Shown here: positions 36,703 through 47,689 of the stretch, one piece after another
Layout of the letters: each line of letters opens with the position of its first letter
Position numbering within the stretch: the first letter of the stretch is position 1
DNA from: Schistocephalus solidus
Taxonomy: Eukaryota > Platyhelminthes > Cestoda > Diphyllobothriidea > Diphyllobothriidae
Length of the DNA: 64,000 nt
Direction: 5' to 3'
Assembly (NCBI GenBank): GCA_017591395.1
Contig: WEDG01011442.1
Span: forward strand, 50,918-114,917
Program-made: the position numbers and the translations under genes
The notes under the pieces: generated by a model
Told to the model about the DNA's origin: nothing
Database searches by the model: none
What the model saw: only the letters and a program-made list of their open reading frames with translations

Positions 36703-36831
36703 TTACTTTACTGATCTTTTTTGCCTTCCTCTGCACTTTGTTGAGGCACACAGGGGCACCCACTTTTTGGTCGAGCAAGAACTTGACTATATCTTGAAAA
36801 TAATCCTGGAACGCTGCCAATGGTCTTGAAT

Positions 36832-36837
36832 AATAAA
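36832..36837 (+). terminator. Poly(A) signal of the CDK4/6 gene
   Basis: AATAAA lies 130 bases after the stop codon at 36700-36702, which supports ending the gene in exon 5. Confidence 0.6.
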
Positions 36838-37991
36838 TATTTAGCGTTCGTTTGTTGTATAATTGTGCTTTCGTCTGTCGAAGACTGCGCTGTCTTTATG
36901 TTTCCATTTCGGTCGAAAGTACTGAATTTGTGACGGAGTTTTTAATTTAACTCAATCCTCTCAGTTGACACATCTCCTCTTGTCGTTAAAATTCGCCCAG
37001 TACGAAATTGCATGCTCCATGGTTTTCATGACTGAGCAACTAGTAAAATTGGCTTTAATAATATCGCAGAGAACGTGACCGGAACTATTCATTTTTGAAA
37101 CAGAAAAAAAACTTGTTTGGTTAGACTGATCTCTTTTGTTTGTATTTTGCTTCTTGATTTATTTGAGTAGGGTACCAGGTTACGTAGGCCGATGATTCAC
37201 TTTGAGATGTTGCAGTCACGCCAAGTACAATGATGCCCTCTTTGGGCCTTTGGACTGATCAATTTTCGTGCCAACAGACACACCGATTGACTTCATGTAG
37301 ACTTCTACATCCTCCCCCTCGATACCCAGTTCACATCTGAGACTCAACTAGACTGTTCAACGGCCTCACCTTGGTAACCGTCCTTGGACGGCGGTTTATA
37401 CTATGAAAACATCTCGTATGTCTGTCTCCACTGTCGGTAGGTTACACTTGTCCAAATTCCCTCGCCTCTGCTAGAAAGCTCTAGAGATGGCACGCTATGT
37501 AGCCCTGTAAACAGTCTACGCCACTTGCGGTCTTCTTACTTGCCAGTTGTGGACCGTATTTGAACTTTTTAACTGCCGGTGGGGTTTAATCACTCCTATT
37601 TAAGATTGCGCTGTTTACCTTTTACGGAAAAATTGGTTGGAAAATTCGCCCTTACGAAATGCTGGTAGTTGTGCTATCCGCGAGTGCTCAAAAAACTTCG
37701 ATACGAAACCCTTTTCGACCACGTTGCCATCCCGTCAGTGTGGTCGCCCCATCTAACCCACCTACTGTCGTTCAGACTTTGTCTTGCTGTTGGAGCACAG
37801 TGGGTGTGGGGAAGTGCATGAAGTAGATGCTGCGAAGGTCTGCTTCACAGATTAATGCTGAAATGACCATTAGTTTATGAACGCTCACCGATGCCTAACG
37901 GACCTCACTCGTCTGGTTCTGCTTTGGGGCTCACTATCGAGCCACGCCAACAACCGCTTAGCGGCTAGTAGTAGCAGAGACAGATTAGCAC
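36838..37991. other. Spacer between the kinase gene and the foldback repeat
   Basis: No open frame with a motif. Nothing recognised. Confidence 0.45.
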
Positions 37992-38224
37992 TGCCGACCA
38001 AGACCAGGGAGACTAGAATGACCATTTCTGGCTTATTAACCATCATCAGCCTGTTATATCCAACCCCAAGTGGTATCCCACCCGAGGCTCGAACGTTGGA
38101 CTTCTGATCGAATGGTCGCGCATTTGCAACTAGGTGGAGCATCAATTGGAGCTGAATATAACTGGCTGATGATGGTTAGTAAGCCAGAAATGTCCATTCC
38201 AGTCTCCCTTGACTTTGTCGGTAT
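37992..38224. repeat. Foldback (inverted) repeat, about 70-bp arms
   Basis: 37992-38062 and 38153-38224 are inverted copies: AGACCAGGGAGACTAGAATG and GGCTTATTAACCATCATCAG in the left arm reappear reverse-complemented as GATGATGGTTAGTAAGCC and CATTCCAGTCTCCCTTGACT in the right arm. The 90-bp spacer is not shared. A single related arm is at 26470-26540. No transposase is inside. It resembles a MITE or foldback element, or two insertions of a short repeat in opposite orientation. Confidence 0.75.
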
Positions 38225-39484
38225 TTCTCATCTGCTAAAATCACCGCTGCACCCTCTGGACCAATGATGGACCTCGTTACTCGTGACGATTTGGCTGCCT
38301 TATGAGGCCTCATTGTCCACGATCTCAAATGTTTGCATTTTTCTAGTTGCTGGACGTTCATTAATCAGGTTACAGGAAATACTTGTCCTGTTGCACCTTG
38401 GGTGTCAATCTAGGTCCCTCGAAAGTCGTCGTATGACGACGACCAATGATACAAAATGGAATATCCTCAAGGGCTAGGAAAACTGAGTCGATCATTTCTA
38501 ACCTATTTGCCCCTTCACCCTGTACTCCTACCTTCCCCAGATTTGCATGACCAGAGATGATAATCCCGGTCTCCCTTGTATTTGACTGTATTCCTTCATG
38601 TTCAATTTTTTTCTGGTTTGTGTGTTGTCGAAACCTATATCTACATCAATTTTCGGGCCATCGAACTCAACGAAGCTCGAGGCTACAGCTAAATTGTTTT
38701 GAATGTAGCTGATGACCGCTTTGACGATCGATGTGCATTCATATACCACTCGATATTTAGTCGATTTCTCAAACCTTGATTCAAGACCTGAAGTTTGGGA
38801 TACCTAACTCGAGGTGGCTTAATTGCTTTAGTTACAAAACCGCACTTTTAAATTCAACGAATAGTAAGCTGCATTTGTCCCCGAAATTCTATAGCTACGA
38901 ATGCTATCAACTCATCAATGCTATCTCACATGTCGGTCATGTTCAAATGGCATATTTATGCGCATCGATTTGGGTCCGGTCTATGATGTTTTGTGGTAAA
39001 TGAAGAGGACAATGGTTAAGTCAGTAACAGCTCACATCTCAGTCTCCATCGTATTTTTCATTGAGTTCCGTTTTTATTTTCATGTTTGGCTTTGGGGAAG
39101 AAAACCCATAATTCACCTATTTACTTGGTCGCTCTGTGGTGGGCTACATCTGTGAGTTGAGAGATGTGATCACTGGTGTATGGGTGCGACGAGTGCTCAT
39201 CCCCAAGCCAAAAAATGTTGCAATATGTGGACGTATTCACCGTCATCTGGATCGCCTAGTTTCATGATATATCATTTTATTCTAGGAAATCGGTGTTCGC
39301 AGAATAAGTTCAAGATATGGAGTTTGTTACATGAATTGTATTTCTTTGTGTGTTTTCGTACCAACACATTGCTGGAGCTTTCATCTTAACTTCATTTTGA
39401 CAGCTTGCAAATGTTTTCACACCTTGCAGGACCCTTAAAAATTTTTATTCGACTCTGTCCTTTGTTCCCCTTACTTCCCTGCAG
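38225..39484. other. Region upstream of the Ser-rich exon
   Basis: A 73-codon - strand frame at 38749-38528 has no assigned family. Three AG acceptors precede the next exon (39403, 39429, 39484); the last has the best pyrimidine tract. Upstream exons of the Ser-rich gene should lie here or further left but I could not identify them. Confidence 0.35.
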
Positions 39485-40592
39485 CTTTATCATCGACCCC
39501 TTCCCGTGTTTTAACCATTTTAAGGCAAAGTTGAGGGCCACAAACTCCACTGCTACCCCGAATATTTGGCCAAAGTCCAACAATCTAACATCAAACTCTA
39601 AGTTTAACTTTGAACGCCCTGGAATGCCATCTGGATCCCTGACGGTTTCGCATCCCGCCCTGTTAGAACTGAACTCACGTTGCCGGTCAGGCGCACCTTC
39701 TAGTCCCTCAGTTTCAATCGAGGACGCTTTTAGTGCTGTTCATGAGCCTTGTGTTGCCCTGGCCAACAACAGAAAACCCAAGGTCTCGTTATCTCGGAGC
39801 AGAACTGCTGCAAGTAGTTTCGAGGTGTCTGGGACCTCTTCCGTGGTATCCTCCAGTGGAAGTCGTATAATTTGTTCCCCTCCGAAGCAGGCACGTGTGA
39901 GCCTGCGACCTCTGCCCCAACCCTCTAACAAAGTAAGGACGACGGCAGTCGACTCCTCGCACGCCCTGATAACTCGCAGTTTCGAGTTATTGCCCCAGCG
40001 ACAGCAATTGTTATCGACTCTCGAATCTGCTCAGGTGGCCGTGTTGGTGCGTCCAAGTACCCCGCTTCAGCCGCGGCCCTCTCTTGCAGTCCACAACAGT
40101 AGCCGGGTTGTTATGAGTTCTCAGTCGTCATCGTTGCAGAGGAAGAACTTTCATCATAGTATGCCTTCTGCGTCATCCTCTCAGCTGGACTCCTCAGAGG
40201 GCGCACCCTTAAACAACCGGTGGTCTCACTGGCGCGAGGTTCCACGGAGCAATCCAGATAGTGTTGACTTACTCGACACGGAAGAGGACACTGAGGATGA
40301 TGAGCTGGGGCGCACTGCTAGCAGTGCGTTAGAAAATCGTAACGACAATGCATTTAAAAGCGTCGCTCCTGGGGACGACTTTTCACCTCAAAAGCGAGTC
40401 CACAGTGACGGACATGAGACCAGTGACAATCCGCACGAGGTTTCGTCCGGCCTTATTGACAGCATCAATTCAATGTCCTCCCTAAGTGACGTGAGTATTG
40501 ACAATGATAGAAGGGCGTCGACTACTACTATAACTACAGCAGATGGAGACCGCAGCCCAGACTCATCTATGCCTTTATTGCCCTCAACGTAG
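39485..40592 (+). CDS. Ser-rich protein, large (probably last) exon; unrecognised
   Basis: A long open frame (about 368 codons from the acceptor at 39484 to TAG at 40590-40592) follows a strong pyrimidine tract ending CCCTGCAG. It is by far the longest frame in this part of the window and has coding-like codon use. The protein is rich in Ser, Pro, Thr and Arg, with an acidic patch DLLDTEEDTEDDELG about two thirds along, a DDFSPQKRVHSDG segment and a Ser/Asp-rich end (SINSMSSLSDVSIDND). No enzyme fold, membrane segment or zinc motif is visible, so it looks like a disordered regulatory or scaffold region. A GTAGGT overlapping the stop (from 40589) could instead be a donor. It could belong to its own gene or, through an alternative donor in the last kinase exon, extend the CDK tail; I cannot decide. 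Confidence 0.6.
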
Positions 40593-41035
40593 GTTTTCCC
40601 TCCTATCTTCCTTCAAGCACGCTTTTCGGCTTACTCTTGCGTATTTTACCAGTTTACTATTTACACGTCATTTAAATTTTTGTCGTTGTTTGTCGCCCTA
40701 AATAGCCATTAGGGTAAACCGATTGCAGTTGTCGTCTGTCCGTATTTGTGTGAATTTTTTCACTGCTTTCTCTGTTACCCTTTATATCTCGTACTTGTGG
40801 TGTGCATTTCGCATTTGACCTCAGACCCTACTTTTTGCCCCAAACTTTTATGGGCAACCACCTCCGTAGTCTGCCTATCTACTCGCATTTATATGCCTAC
40901 AACCTCGGAAGGCGTTTTTCCTCCTAGAGATTTCTTAAGTGTTACATGACTGCCTTTTTTCCTCACACAAGCTTTTCTACTATTTTTTTTATAAGTGAAA
41001 CTTTGTGTACGAAACTTTTGATTAAACGTAAACCG

Positions 41036-41041
41036 AATAAA
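41036..41041 (+). terminator. Poly(A) signal after the Ser-rich exon
   Basis: AATAAA 444 bases after the stop at 40592; fits a terminal exon with a 3' UTR. Confidence 0.5.
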
Positions 41042-41094
41042 TGCAATCAATCACGAAAGCTGAAAACTGCCATTATCGCCGATATTGCTCTTTC

Positions 41095-41335
41095 CAACAT
41101 ATATGCGTAGGCATGTGCACGTGACAGTTCGACCGTCGATTTCGACGAGTTCCACCGTATGCTCCACACCAGGTGGTGCAGGGATGGTGACTTGCGCGTG
41201 AATTAGTTTTGAAGTTATAGTAGCCTTGCGCTGCAGCTACCGCACTCTCTCCTCCTCCCCCACCTAAGATAGAGTCAAGAATACCGGAGATCGGGGAAGG
41301 CGCAGGTGGCTGGCGCGGCCGGAGCCGCCCCTGGG
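41095..41335 (-). repeat. Dispersed repeat S, copy S2
   Basis: Reverse complement of S1, including the GC-rich head GGCCGCGCCAGCCACCTGCG, GCAGCGCAAGGCTACTA and GGAGCATACGGTGG. It lies just past the 3' side of A1. Confidence 0.8.
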
Positions 41336-41344
41336 TGTACCACC

Positions 41345-41895
41345 ACACCTGACTCGGATCCCACGGAGTGGGAGTGCCATAAAGGCCACATTAAGAAGGA
41401 GCCATTGCAGCCTGACTCTCAATCCATCAGTCAGCCACTCCACACAAAACACGCATTGGGCTGACCACGCGGTCCGAGTTTTCCCTTCAGTTGGCAACCT
41501 TCCAAGCCACGGCTTTTAGCGCACCGTGATAGGTTCAAGCGCGTCAGATTGTTTATAGTGAGGAAATTGCGCTGAGCTGTTGACCTCACTCTCCCCCCCA
41601 CCTCCAAAATCAGACCACCATCCGAGCCAGTCAGTTGTCTGAGGTGGGAGTGGGCGCATTGGCTGACGGGTCGGCGTACCCGTCTTCGCGCGCCACAGCA
41701 CGACCTGGCACCCATAACGCACATACCAGGATTTACTTACTCAGGGGATATGGAGGAGCCATCGCCGTTTGACTCCCAGTCCACTGGTCAGCCACTCGAC
41801 CCACACAGCACATACGCTTGGCCGACGGCGTGGTCTGATGTAAGCGTCAGATTGGCAGCCTTCCCAAGCCACGGTTTCTAGGAAACCGTGATTTG
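41345..41895. repeat. Two direct copies of a repeat unit (U) beside A1
   Basis: 41400-41545 and 41745-41895 are diverged direct copies, offset by about 345 bases. Both run from CAGTCAGCCACTC/GGTCAGCCACTCG-like sequence through TTGGCAACCTTCCAAGCCACGG / TTGGCAGCCTTCCCAAGCCA to ACCGTGAT. A third relative is at 53140-53290. No conserved frame. It may be part of the family A 3' untranslated region or an independent minisatellite. Confidence 0.65.
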
Positions 41896-41990
41896 TGAAG
41901 GTGTTGTCAATGTATTAGTGTAGATGGTGTGCGATGATGTGGCTTAGCATCCGGTGGTTCACCGCAGGTTGTAGTGGAGGCGCATGTGTC

Positions 41991-43031
41991 CTAAAAGGCT
42001 CTTGTGGTGTGTAAATTTGCGGGAGCAGTGAGGGCAGTGGAGGCGGGTGCGGTGACTGTATATTGGAACCCCAGGCACTTGTTCACCAGCCTCCGTGCAG
42101 TGGATTCGCAGGTGACCGACCAGGCCGATGCGTGAGTTGAAGTTGCGTGCGCAGTGTGGGCAGGAGAAATCGGTAGAAGCTGGGGGATGTCATTTATGAT
42201 AGTGGGGGTGGCAGTGGTTGTAAGAATGGCAGGAGCGGAGAGTTTGCATGGTGTATCGGTTTTGTCGGCATTGCGGTGAATTCCGCTGTCATGGTTGCGC
42301 ATGTGACCGTATAGGCCCATGCGATGAGTGAAGGCAGTCGAGGCGGCGATCTCTGCTGTGTGTTGGTGCTCCAGGCACTGGTTCACTAGTCTTTGTACGA
42401 TGGATTCGCAAGTGACCGACCAGGCCGATGTGTGAGGTGAATATGCGGTCGCATTGAGGACAGTTCAGGAGAGAGTCTCCATCGCTAATGGTGGTGGTGG
42501 TAGTGAAGGCGAAGGTGGTGGTGTGGGTAACAGGCGATGAGTAAAGGGATGTGGTCTCTATGATGGTGGGAGTAATGGAATTGATGCCAGGAGAGAGAGA
42601 GTAGGGGAGTCTGAAGGAGGTTTAGCAGAATTTGACGAAGAAGTTGGAATTGTCGTATTATTGGTGCATTGCGTCCGAAGATGTCCAACCGGGCCGATTC
42701 GCGCGCGGAAGATGCGTTGACAGTGCGGGCATGTTGGCAGAGCCTGGGCATTGACGATGATGGTCCGGGGCGCTGGTGACTTTCGTGCCGCTCTTTTGGC
42801 GTTGGCGGCGGCGATCCGGTTGGCCTCATAGATTGCTGAACCAGTCTTCACGGATCTTCTCCATGCCGGTCTATCCTGGGCGAGGTCCTCCCAGGTCGCC
42901 GGGTTGATTTGCATTTGCTTTAGCGATTTCTTTAATGTGTCCTTGTAGCGTCGTTTTTGACCTCCCTGTCGGCGAGAACCCGTAGCGACATCTCCGTTAA
43001 AAAGTCGTTTGAGTAGTCGCTCTTCGTCCAT
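41991..43031 (-). pseudogene. Post-RT region and C2H2 zinc-finger array of A1
   Basis: The - frame 43031-42558 runs MDEERLLKRLFNGD, RRQGGQKRRYKDTLKKSLK and WEDLAQDRPAWRR, then the first finger CPHCQRIFRARIGPVGHLRT ending in Cys. Further fingers follow in shifted frames at about 42450, 42330 (FTHRMGLYGHMRNHDSG), 42150 and 42030, separated by Thr/Ser-rich linkers. C-terminal multi-finger arrays are unusual for non-LTR elements, where single CCHC or N-terminal fingers are more common. Frameshifts between fingers show decay. Confidence 0.75.
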
Positions 43032-43451
43032 TCATACCAGGTAGCCGCTCTATCGCAGTTGCACTTGCTTCAGTATGGCGTGGATCCTGAGGATTCCGGT
43101 CTGCTCCAGGACTTCCATGTCCGGGATCCTGTCTTATCATCTCCGCTTCAGTATTCTGCGGAGGCAGCTTAAATAAAAGTGATTCAGCTTCCTGGCTTGG
43201 ATTGAGTAGACGGTCCAGGTCTCCAATCCGTAAAGGAGTGTTGTCAAGACGACGGCCTTGTACATCTTCAGTTTGGTGTTCAGGTGAATACCGTGGCGAT
43301 TGCACACGGAGGCCTGGAGCCGGCTGAAGGCCTGACTAGCTTTGGAGATCCGTTGGGCAACCTCGTCATCGATTCTCGTGTTGCGTGACAGCGTGCTTCC
43401 TAGATAAGCACAGGTGTCAACGTTTTTGAGTTGAGCACCATTTACATTAAT

Positions 43452-44834
43452 TCAGGGAACATTGTATTCCGCGCTGGGTGGCGACTGGTGAATGACAACC
43501 GTTATGGCTGTACTGATTTTTAATCCAAAATCGGTGCAGCCTGCCTCAAAGAGGTCCATGCTCCTTTGTATGTCCTCCTCCGTCACGATGTTAAGGACGC
43601 AGTCGTCCGTGAAGAGCAAGTCATGGACTGTAGACGTAGAAACGCGCGTTGAAGCCTTCATACGCCGACGGTTGAGAAAGGTGCTCGTCATTTCTGTAGA
43701 CGATGCGGATCCCCGGTTGCTCATCACGGTAGGCGTCCATCAGCATAGCCGAGAGCATGAGACTGAACAGGATGGGAGCCAAATTTCACTCCGTTGGTCA
43801 CTACGAATGCTTCGAATATCGTCCCGTTGTCAGTGACGCGTGCCGTCATCCCGTCATGAAGCTGACGTACCATGTGCGTGAACCGCTCAGTACAGCCGAA
43901 TTTCTACATGACTTTCCACAGTCAAAGATCATATCGGTTGTTCCGTGCTGTCGGTTGGAAGCCACATTGGCTTTCCGGGGGCAGTCTCTCCTCTAGGTGA
44001 CTGTTCAGACGATTGAGAAGGATACGGGCGAAGATCTTCCCGGTGATGTTGAGCAACGAGATGCCTCTGCGATTATCACAGAGTTTCCGGTTCCCCTTCC
44101 GTTTGTAGAGATGGACGATGGTCGCGTCTTTGAAACCCTGAGGAACTTGTCCTTGGCGCCACATCTCCTGGAAGAGTGTGGTGAATTGTGCCATAATGCG
44201 GGGCCCGCCATGCTTGTAGACTTCCGGTGGGATTGCCTCGGATCCGGTTGCTTTACCGCTGGAAATCTGCTGAATGGCCCCGATGGTTTCTGGTAGGGAA
44301 GGCGGCAGATCCAGGTCATTGTTCGTGTCCACTTGAGGGAGCCGGTTAATGGCAGCATCGGAGATGGCTGATGAGCAATTAAGGACACTTCTGCAGTGTT
44401 CGGCCTGGCGCTTCAGAATTTGCGATTTCTCTGTCAGAATTGTTGTTCCGTCAGAGCTGAGCAGCGATGCGGTCCCCTTGATACACGGGCCGTAGATGGC
44501 TTTGAAAAACTTTAAATTTCATTGCGGTCCAAATACCCATGGATTTCCTCAGCCTTTCGGATTATTCAGGCATCCTGCGTCTTCTGCAGCCGTTGCTGTA
44601 TAAGGCGCCGGCAACGGAAGAAGGCTGCTTTGGTGGCGTCAGTCCAAAGGTCCATGTAGGCTTTGTGTAGTCCATTCTTCTCCGCGAGTAATTTGCTGAT
44701 GTCGGCGTCATTGTCCTCAAACCAGTCCTGGTGTTGACGGCGTATGCGTCCGAGGACTTCGAGGGCAGTGGACTGGATGAGATTTGGCAGTCGACACCAT
44801 CGTGTCTCCACCTTAGCATTATCCTCTGGAGCAT
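43452..44834 (-). pseudogene. Linker and reverse transcriptase domain of A1
   Basis: The - frames 44834-44562 and 45036-44566 carry the linker (QHQDWFEDNDADISKLLAEK, split family signature). The frame 44332-43922 carries the RT start: AIPPEVYKHGGPR, FKDATIVHLYKRKGN, RGISLLNITGKIFARILLNRL and ESQCGF. Sequence 43900-43760 is out of frame. The frame 43727-43452 has VHDLLFTDDCVLN, where the catalytic box is FTDD instead of the usual FADD, followed by FGLKIST. Frameshifts near 43920 break it. Confidence 0.8.
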
Positions 44835-44929
44835 GCAGGTCCTCCAGTTTCTCGGTTATTTGCTTCCTGAAATCAAAACAGTGAGCAGGCAAATTTAACA
44901 AAAGTTTATTTAACTTACCGGGCGGCCTC

Positions 44930-45914
44930 TTACCTTGGGGCCTTCGTCGGGATTGCAGTCGGAGCCTCATCTGGGAGATGACGAGGCTGTGATCTGTCCA
45001 ACCATCGGCATCGCGGATTGCCTTGGTTACCAGCACGTCCTATCGGTCTCTCCTCCGGACGAGAACATAGTCCAGCAGATGCCAGCGCTGCGACCGAGGG
45101 TGCATCCAGGTGGCCTTCTCCCGCGTCAGAAGGCGAAAGAAGGTGTTGGTCAGCAGGAAGGGTGTTCCGCACACGTTCGCAGAAGAAGGAGGCCGTTATC
45201 ATTACAGCTACCGAGACCGTTGGGATCCAGATATCCCTGCCAGGCAGCGTGGTCCGTCCCGACGCGGGCTTGAAGTCACCAAGGACAATTAACTTGTCCT
45301 CTTTCGGCACAGTCACCAGCAATGTGTGCAGGTCCTCGTAGAATTCGTCCTTCGCCACACCAGAGCTCGTCATTGAGGAAGCCTAGGCGCTGATGATGGT
45401 GGCGAACTGGTCTCCCTAAAGAGGCATGCGGAGGCTCATCAGGCGATCATTGATACCCTGGGGCGGACAGGGCAGACATCCCACGATGTCGCTCCGGATG
45501 GCGAAGGCAACACCAGCGTCGCTCTGCCTTTGGCTAGCCGCTCCAGAAGAAGGTGTAGCCTGCACCCACCTCCTCCAGCTGACCCTGCTCAGAGAATCGG
45601 GTCTCGCTGAGAGCAGCAATTTCCACCTTGTAGTGCGCCAGTTCCCGAGCGACTAGCGCCGTCCTCCGTTCTTGCCGGTTGCTCTTAGGATTGTCTAAAA
45701 GGGAACGAACATTCCAGGCTGCTAGTGTGAATGGACTCACCCGAGCAGCCTGGAGGGTATGGCGAGGGGGATGGAAACGGGGGGTATTGTTCTTTGTTTG
45801 AGTTTTACGACAGCGTATTTTTTGATCTGTGAGCCGCGGCCGGCTGCAGAAGACGTGATAACCAGCATTTGTTTTGTACAACTTTTTATAGCCCTTCCCT
45901 CCGCGAGGAGGCAA
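44930..45914 (-). pseudogene. APE-type endonuclease domain of A1
   Basis: The - frame 45914-45534 contains LAAWNVRSLLDN, VARELAHYKVEIAALSETR and GAGYTFFWSG: the N-terminal Asn and catalytic Glu motifs of exonuclease III-like endonucleases. A frameshift separates it from the next part (45373-44930), which holds KLIVLGDF but then KPASGRTT where the family has NARVG, so the Asn after Asp-Phe is lost. TDHSLVISQ at about 45000 keeps the SDH-like C-terminal motif. The domain is recognisable but disabled. Confidence 0.8.
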
Positions 45915-46350
45915 GCAGTGCTGCCTCTAAATAGGGCTGCTTGGACATCTCAGATGGCTGCCTAACTCCACTATGGGTAACAGTTTTGTTTTAGTGGGAG
46001 AACGCTCCGAGTTAGCCTGGGCCGCCTATGGGGTTGCTGTCGCCCCCACCGTAGGACTTTTTGAGAGGGGGGAGTTGGGAAGTTCAGGAGTCAGACGTAC
46101 CGGGTGTGGAGGCACACACAACACCGGAGACCCTCACCTGGTTTAGCCCGCCGGTCATGACGGTTGCCCGGGGTGTGGCCGCTGGGAAGAACCCAACTTC
46201 GAGGAGCCACAGGTGAGAATTGGGTACCAGTTAGAGGAACATTCACCACCTGTGCGAGACAAATGGAGCGACCAAATGCTAGCTGTGTCGTGCTACCCCG
46301 TATTAGTACCCCTACACCCCGCATGTGCACGTAGGCATTTTGTCACCCGC

Positions 46351-47689
46351 AACATGGTGACGATTAAAAGAAGCTAAAAGCGTAAGTTCTCTGTGTTGTT
46401 TGGTCTTTCGATTCGCGTTGACCCCATTCTTCCACTTCTCGTACCTAAAACGCTATTATTTTGATGCGAACTCTTGAGCCCCTCGGTATCGCTGACCTGT
46501 CATTGAAACTTCAGCGGGTTACAGTGATCATATAGTAATAGGAAATGCGGGATTTTAGCCCTTTTTGTGTACGAACCCCGTGTGCGTAGCCATTATTTTA
46601 GGGTTTGTGTGGAAAATGTTAAGGTATTTACAGGGTACGTGCTACGGTATTTCGCGATTTTGCGGAAATCGTCCTTATAAAAAGTTCAAGGCATGGAAAA
46701 ACTCGATTTCAGGCATTGCGTGAACACTGTTCGGCCACTGTTTTCGATTTACGTTGCTCTACTGACTTCAGAATGCACTGGCCGCCACGCCCTAAGCCAT
46801 CAGTCCAGTTAGTCCTAATTCATATTTCGTTCGCTGGCCGTCATAGTTTACTTTGCGTTCATCAGTTACCGACTGTGTTCTTACCTTCTTTTAGAACTTA
46901 ACCTTGTGTGAAGGGGACCTGGGGTCATTTTTACTACGACAGATTATATATCGATATAATGGCTAGAGACAAAGTTGTGTGTATGATCGAAGCTTCGTAG
47001 GATCAGATCTCTTTGGTTTAGCACTGTGCGCTACGTTATCTCCCGGAAAAGAAACAGGAATCAACAAATGTTTCGAGCTATTATATATGCCTTTAAACAT
47101 TTATGTCTTCGGTGGAAGAACTACTGAGTAGGTGATGCACACAACCATTCGTTCCCGCCCGCATGGCAGAAGCAATATTACAAAGACTAGATACAATGGT
47201 ACCCCAGAAACGCATCAAAATCTGCGCCCTAAGGGCAGACATCTTCAACGTTCTCAAACGTAATCAGGCTGTAAATGCTCCAAAACTCAGGCGTTCTGCT
47301 AGGACGAAGTTGCTCAAACCCCTAATTTTTTCTCGATTTGAGTAGAGACTTCAGCATATTCAGTTTACGAATAATTAACTGAAGACATGCTGCAGACAAG
47401 ACTTAACAGCGACTTGGGCGAAAATAGATTAGATGACACAGACGTAAGTTAAATAAATCAGATATGGAGCGCACTGGTACCAAAATGTACCGCGTATATC
47501 ATAGGTGATCAAATACAGCAATAAAAGAGAAACTTTCTAGAGGAATAGGACATGGGAAGCTGCTGTAAGGGGACACTAAAAGACAATTGATATGGACGAG
47601 TACACGGTTTCCAATATTAAATGTGTATTGTGATATTACTTCGGGACAGTTCTTGGAGAGTTAGCGCGTTCATGACAGGTCGCTCCATA
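46351..47689. other. Spacer between two divergent family A copies
   Basis: Holds only short frames without motifs (for example 46716-46901 and 47163-47345 on +). A1 and A2 diverge from it, each with its 5' end facing this spacer. Confidence 0.4.

Larger units (their letters stand above)
41900..46350 (-). mobile_element. Family A non-LTR retrotransposon, full-length but inactive copy A1
   Basis: Read on the - strand, A1 has a 5' leader (46350-45915), an APE-type endonuclease (45760-44930), a linker, an RT (44430-43450), a post-RT region (43300-42800) and a C-terminal array of C2H2 fingers (42790-41990). Order and content match an abundant tapeworm retroelement family (recalled; not searched). 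The frame is broken several times (near 45400, 44560, 43920, 43450 and 43030, and within the finger region), so it cannot make a full protein. Known role of such proteins: nick DNA and copy the element RNA by target-primed reverse transcription. The zinc fingers may bind DNA or the RNA template. Confidence 0.88.

Noticed and set aside
41345..41895. CRISPR-like array
   Set aside because: Two diverged long direct repeats are not short, regular repeats with unique spacers, and the DNA is eukaryotic.
43492..45656. Long + strand frames at 43492-44296 and 44935-45656
   Set aside because: They are antisense to the endonuclease and RT of A1, which show real motifs on the - strand.
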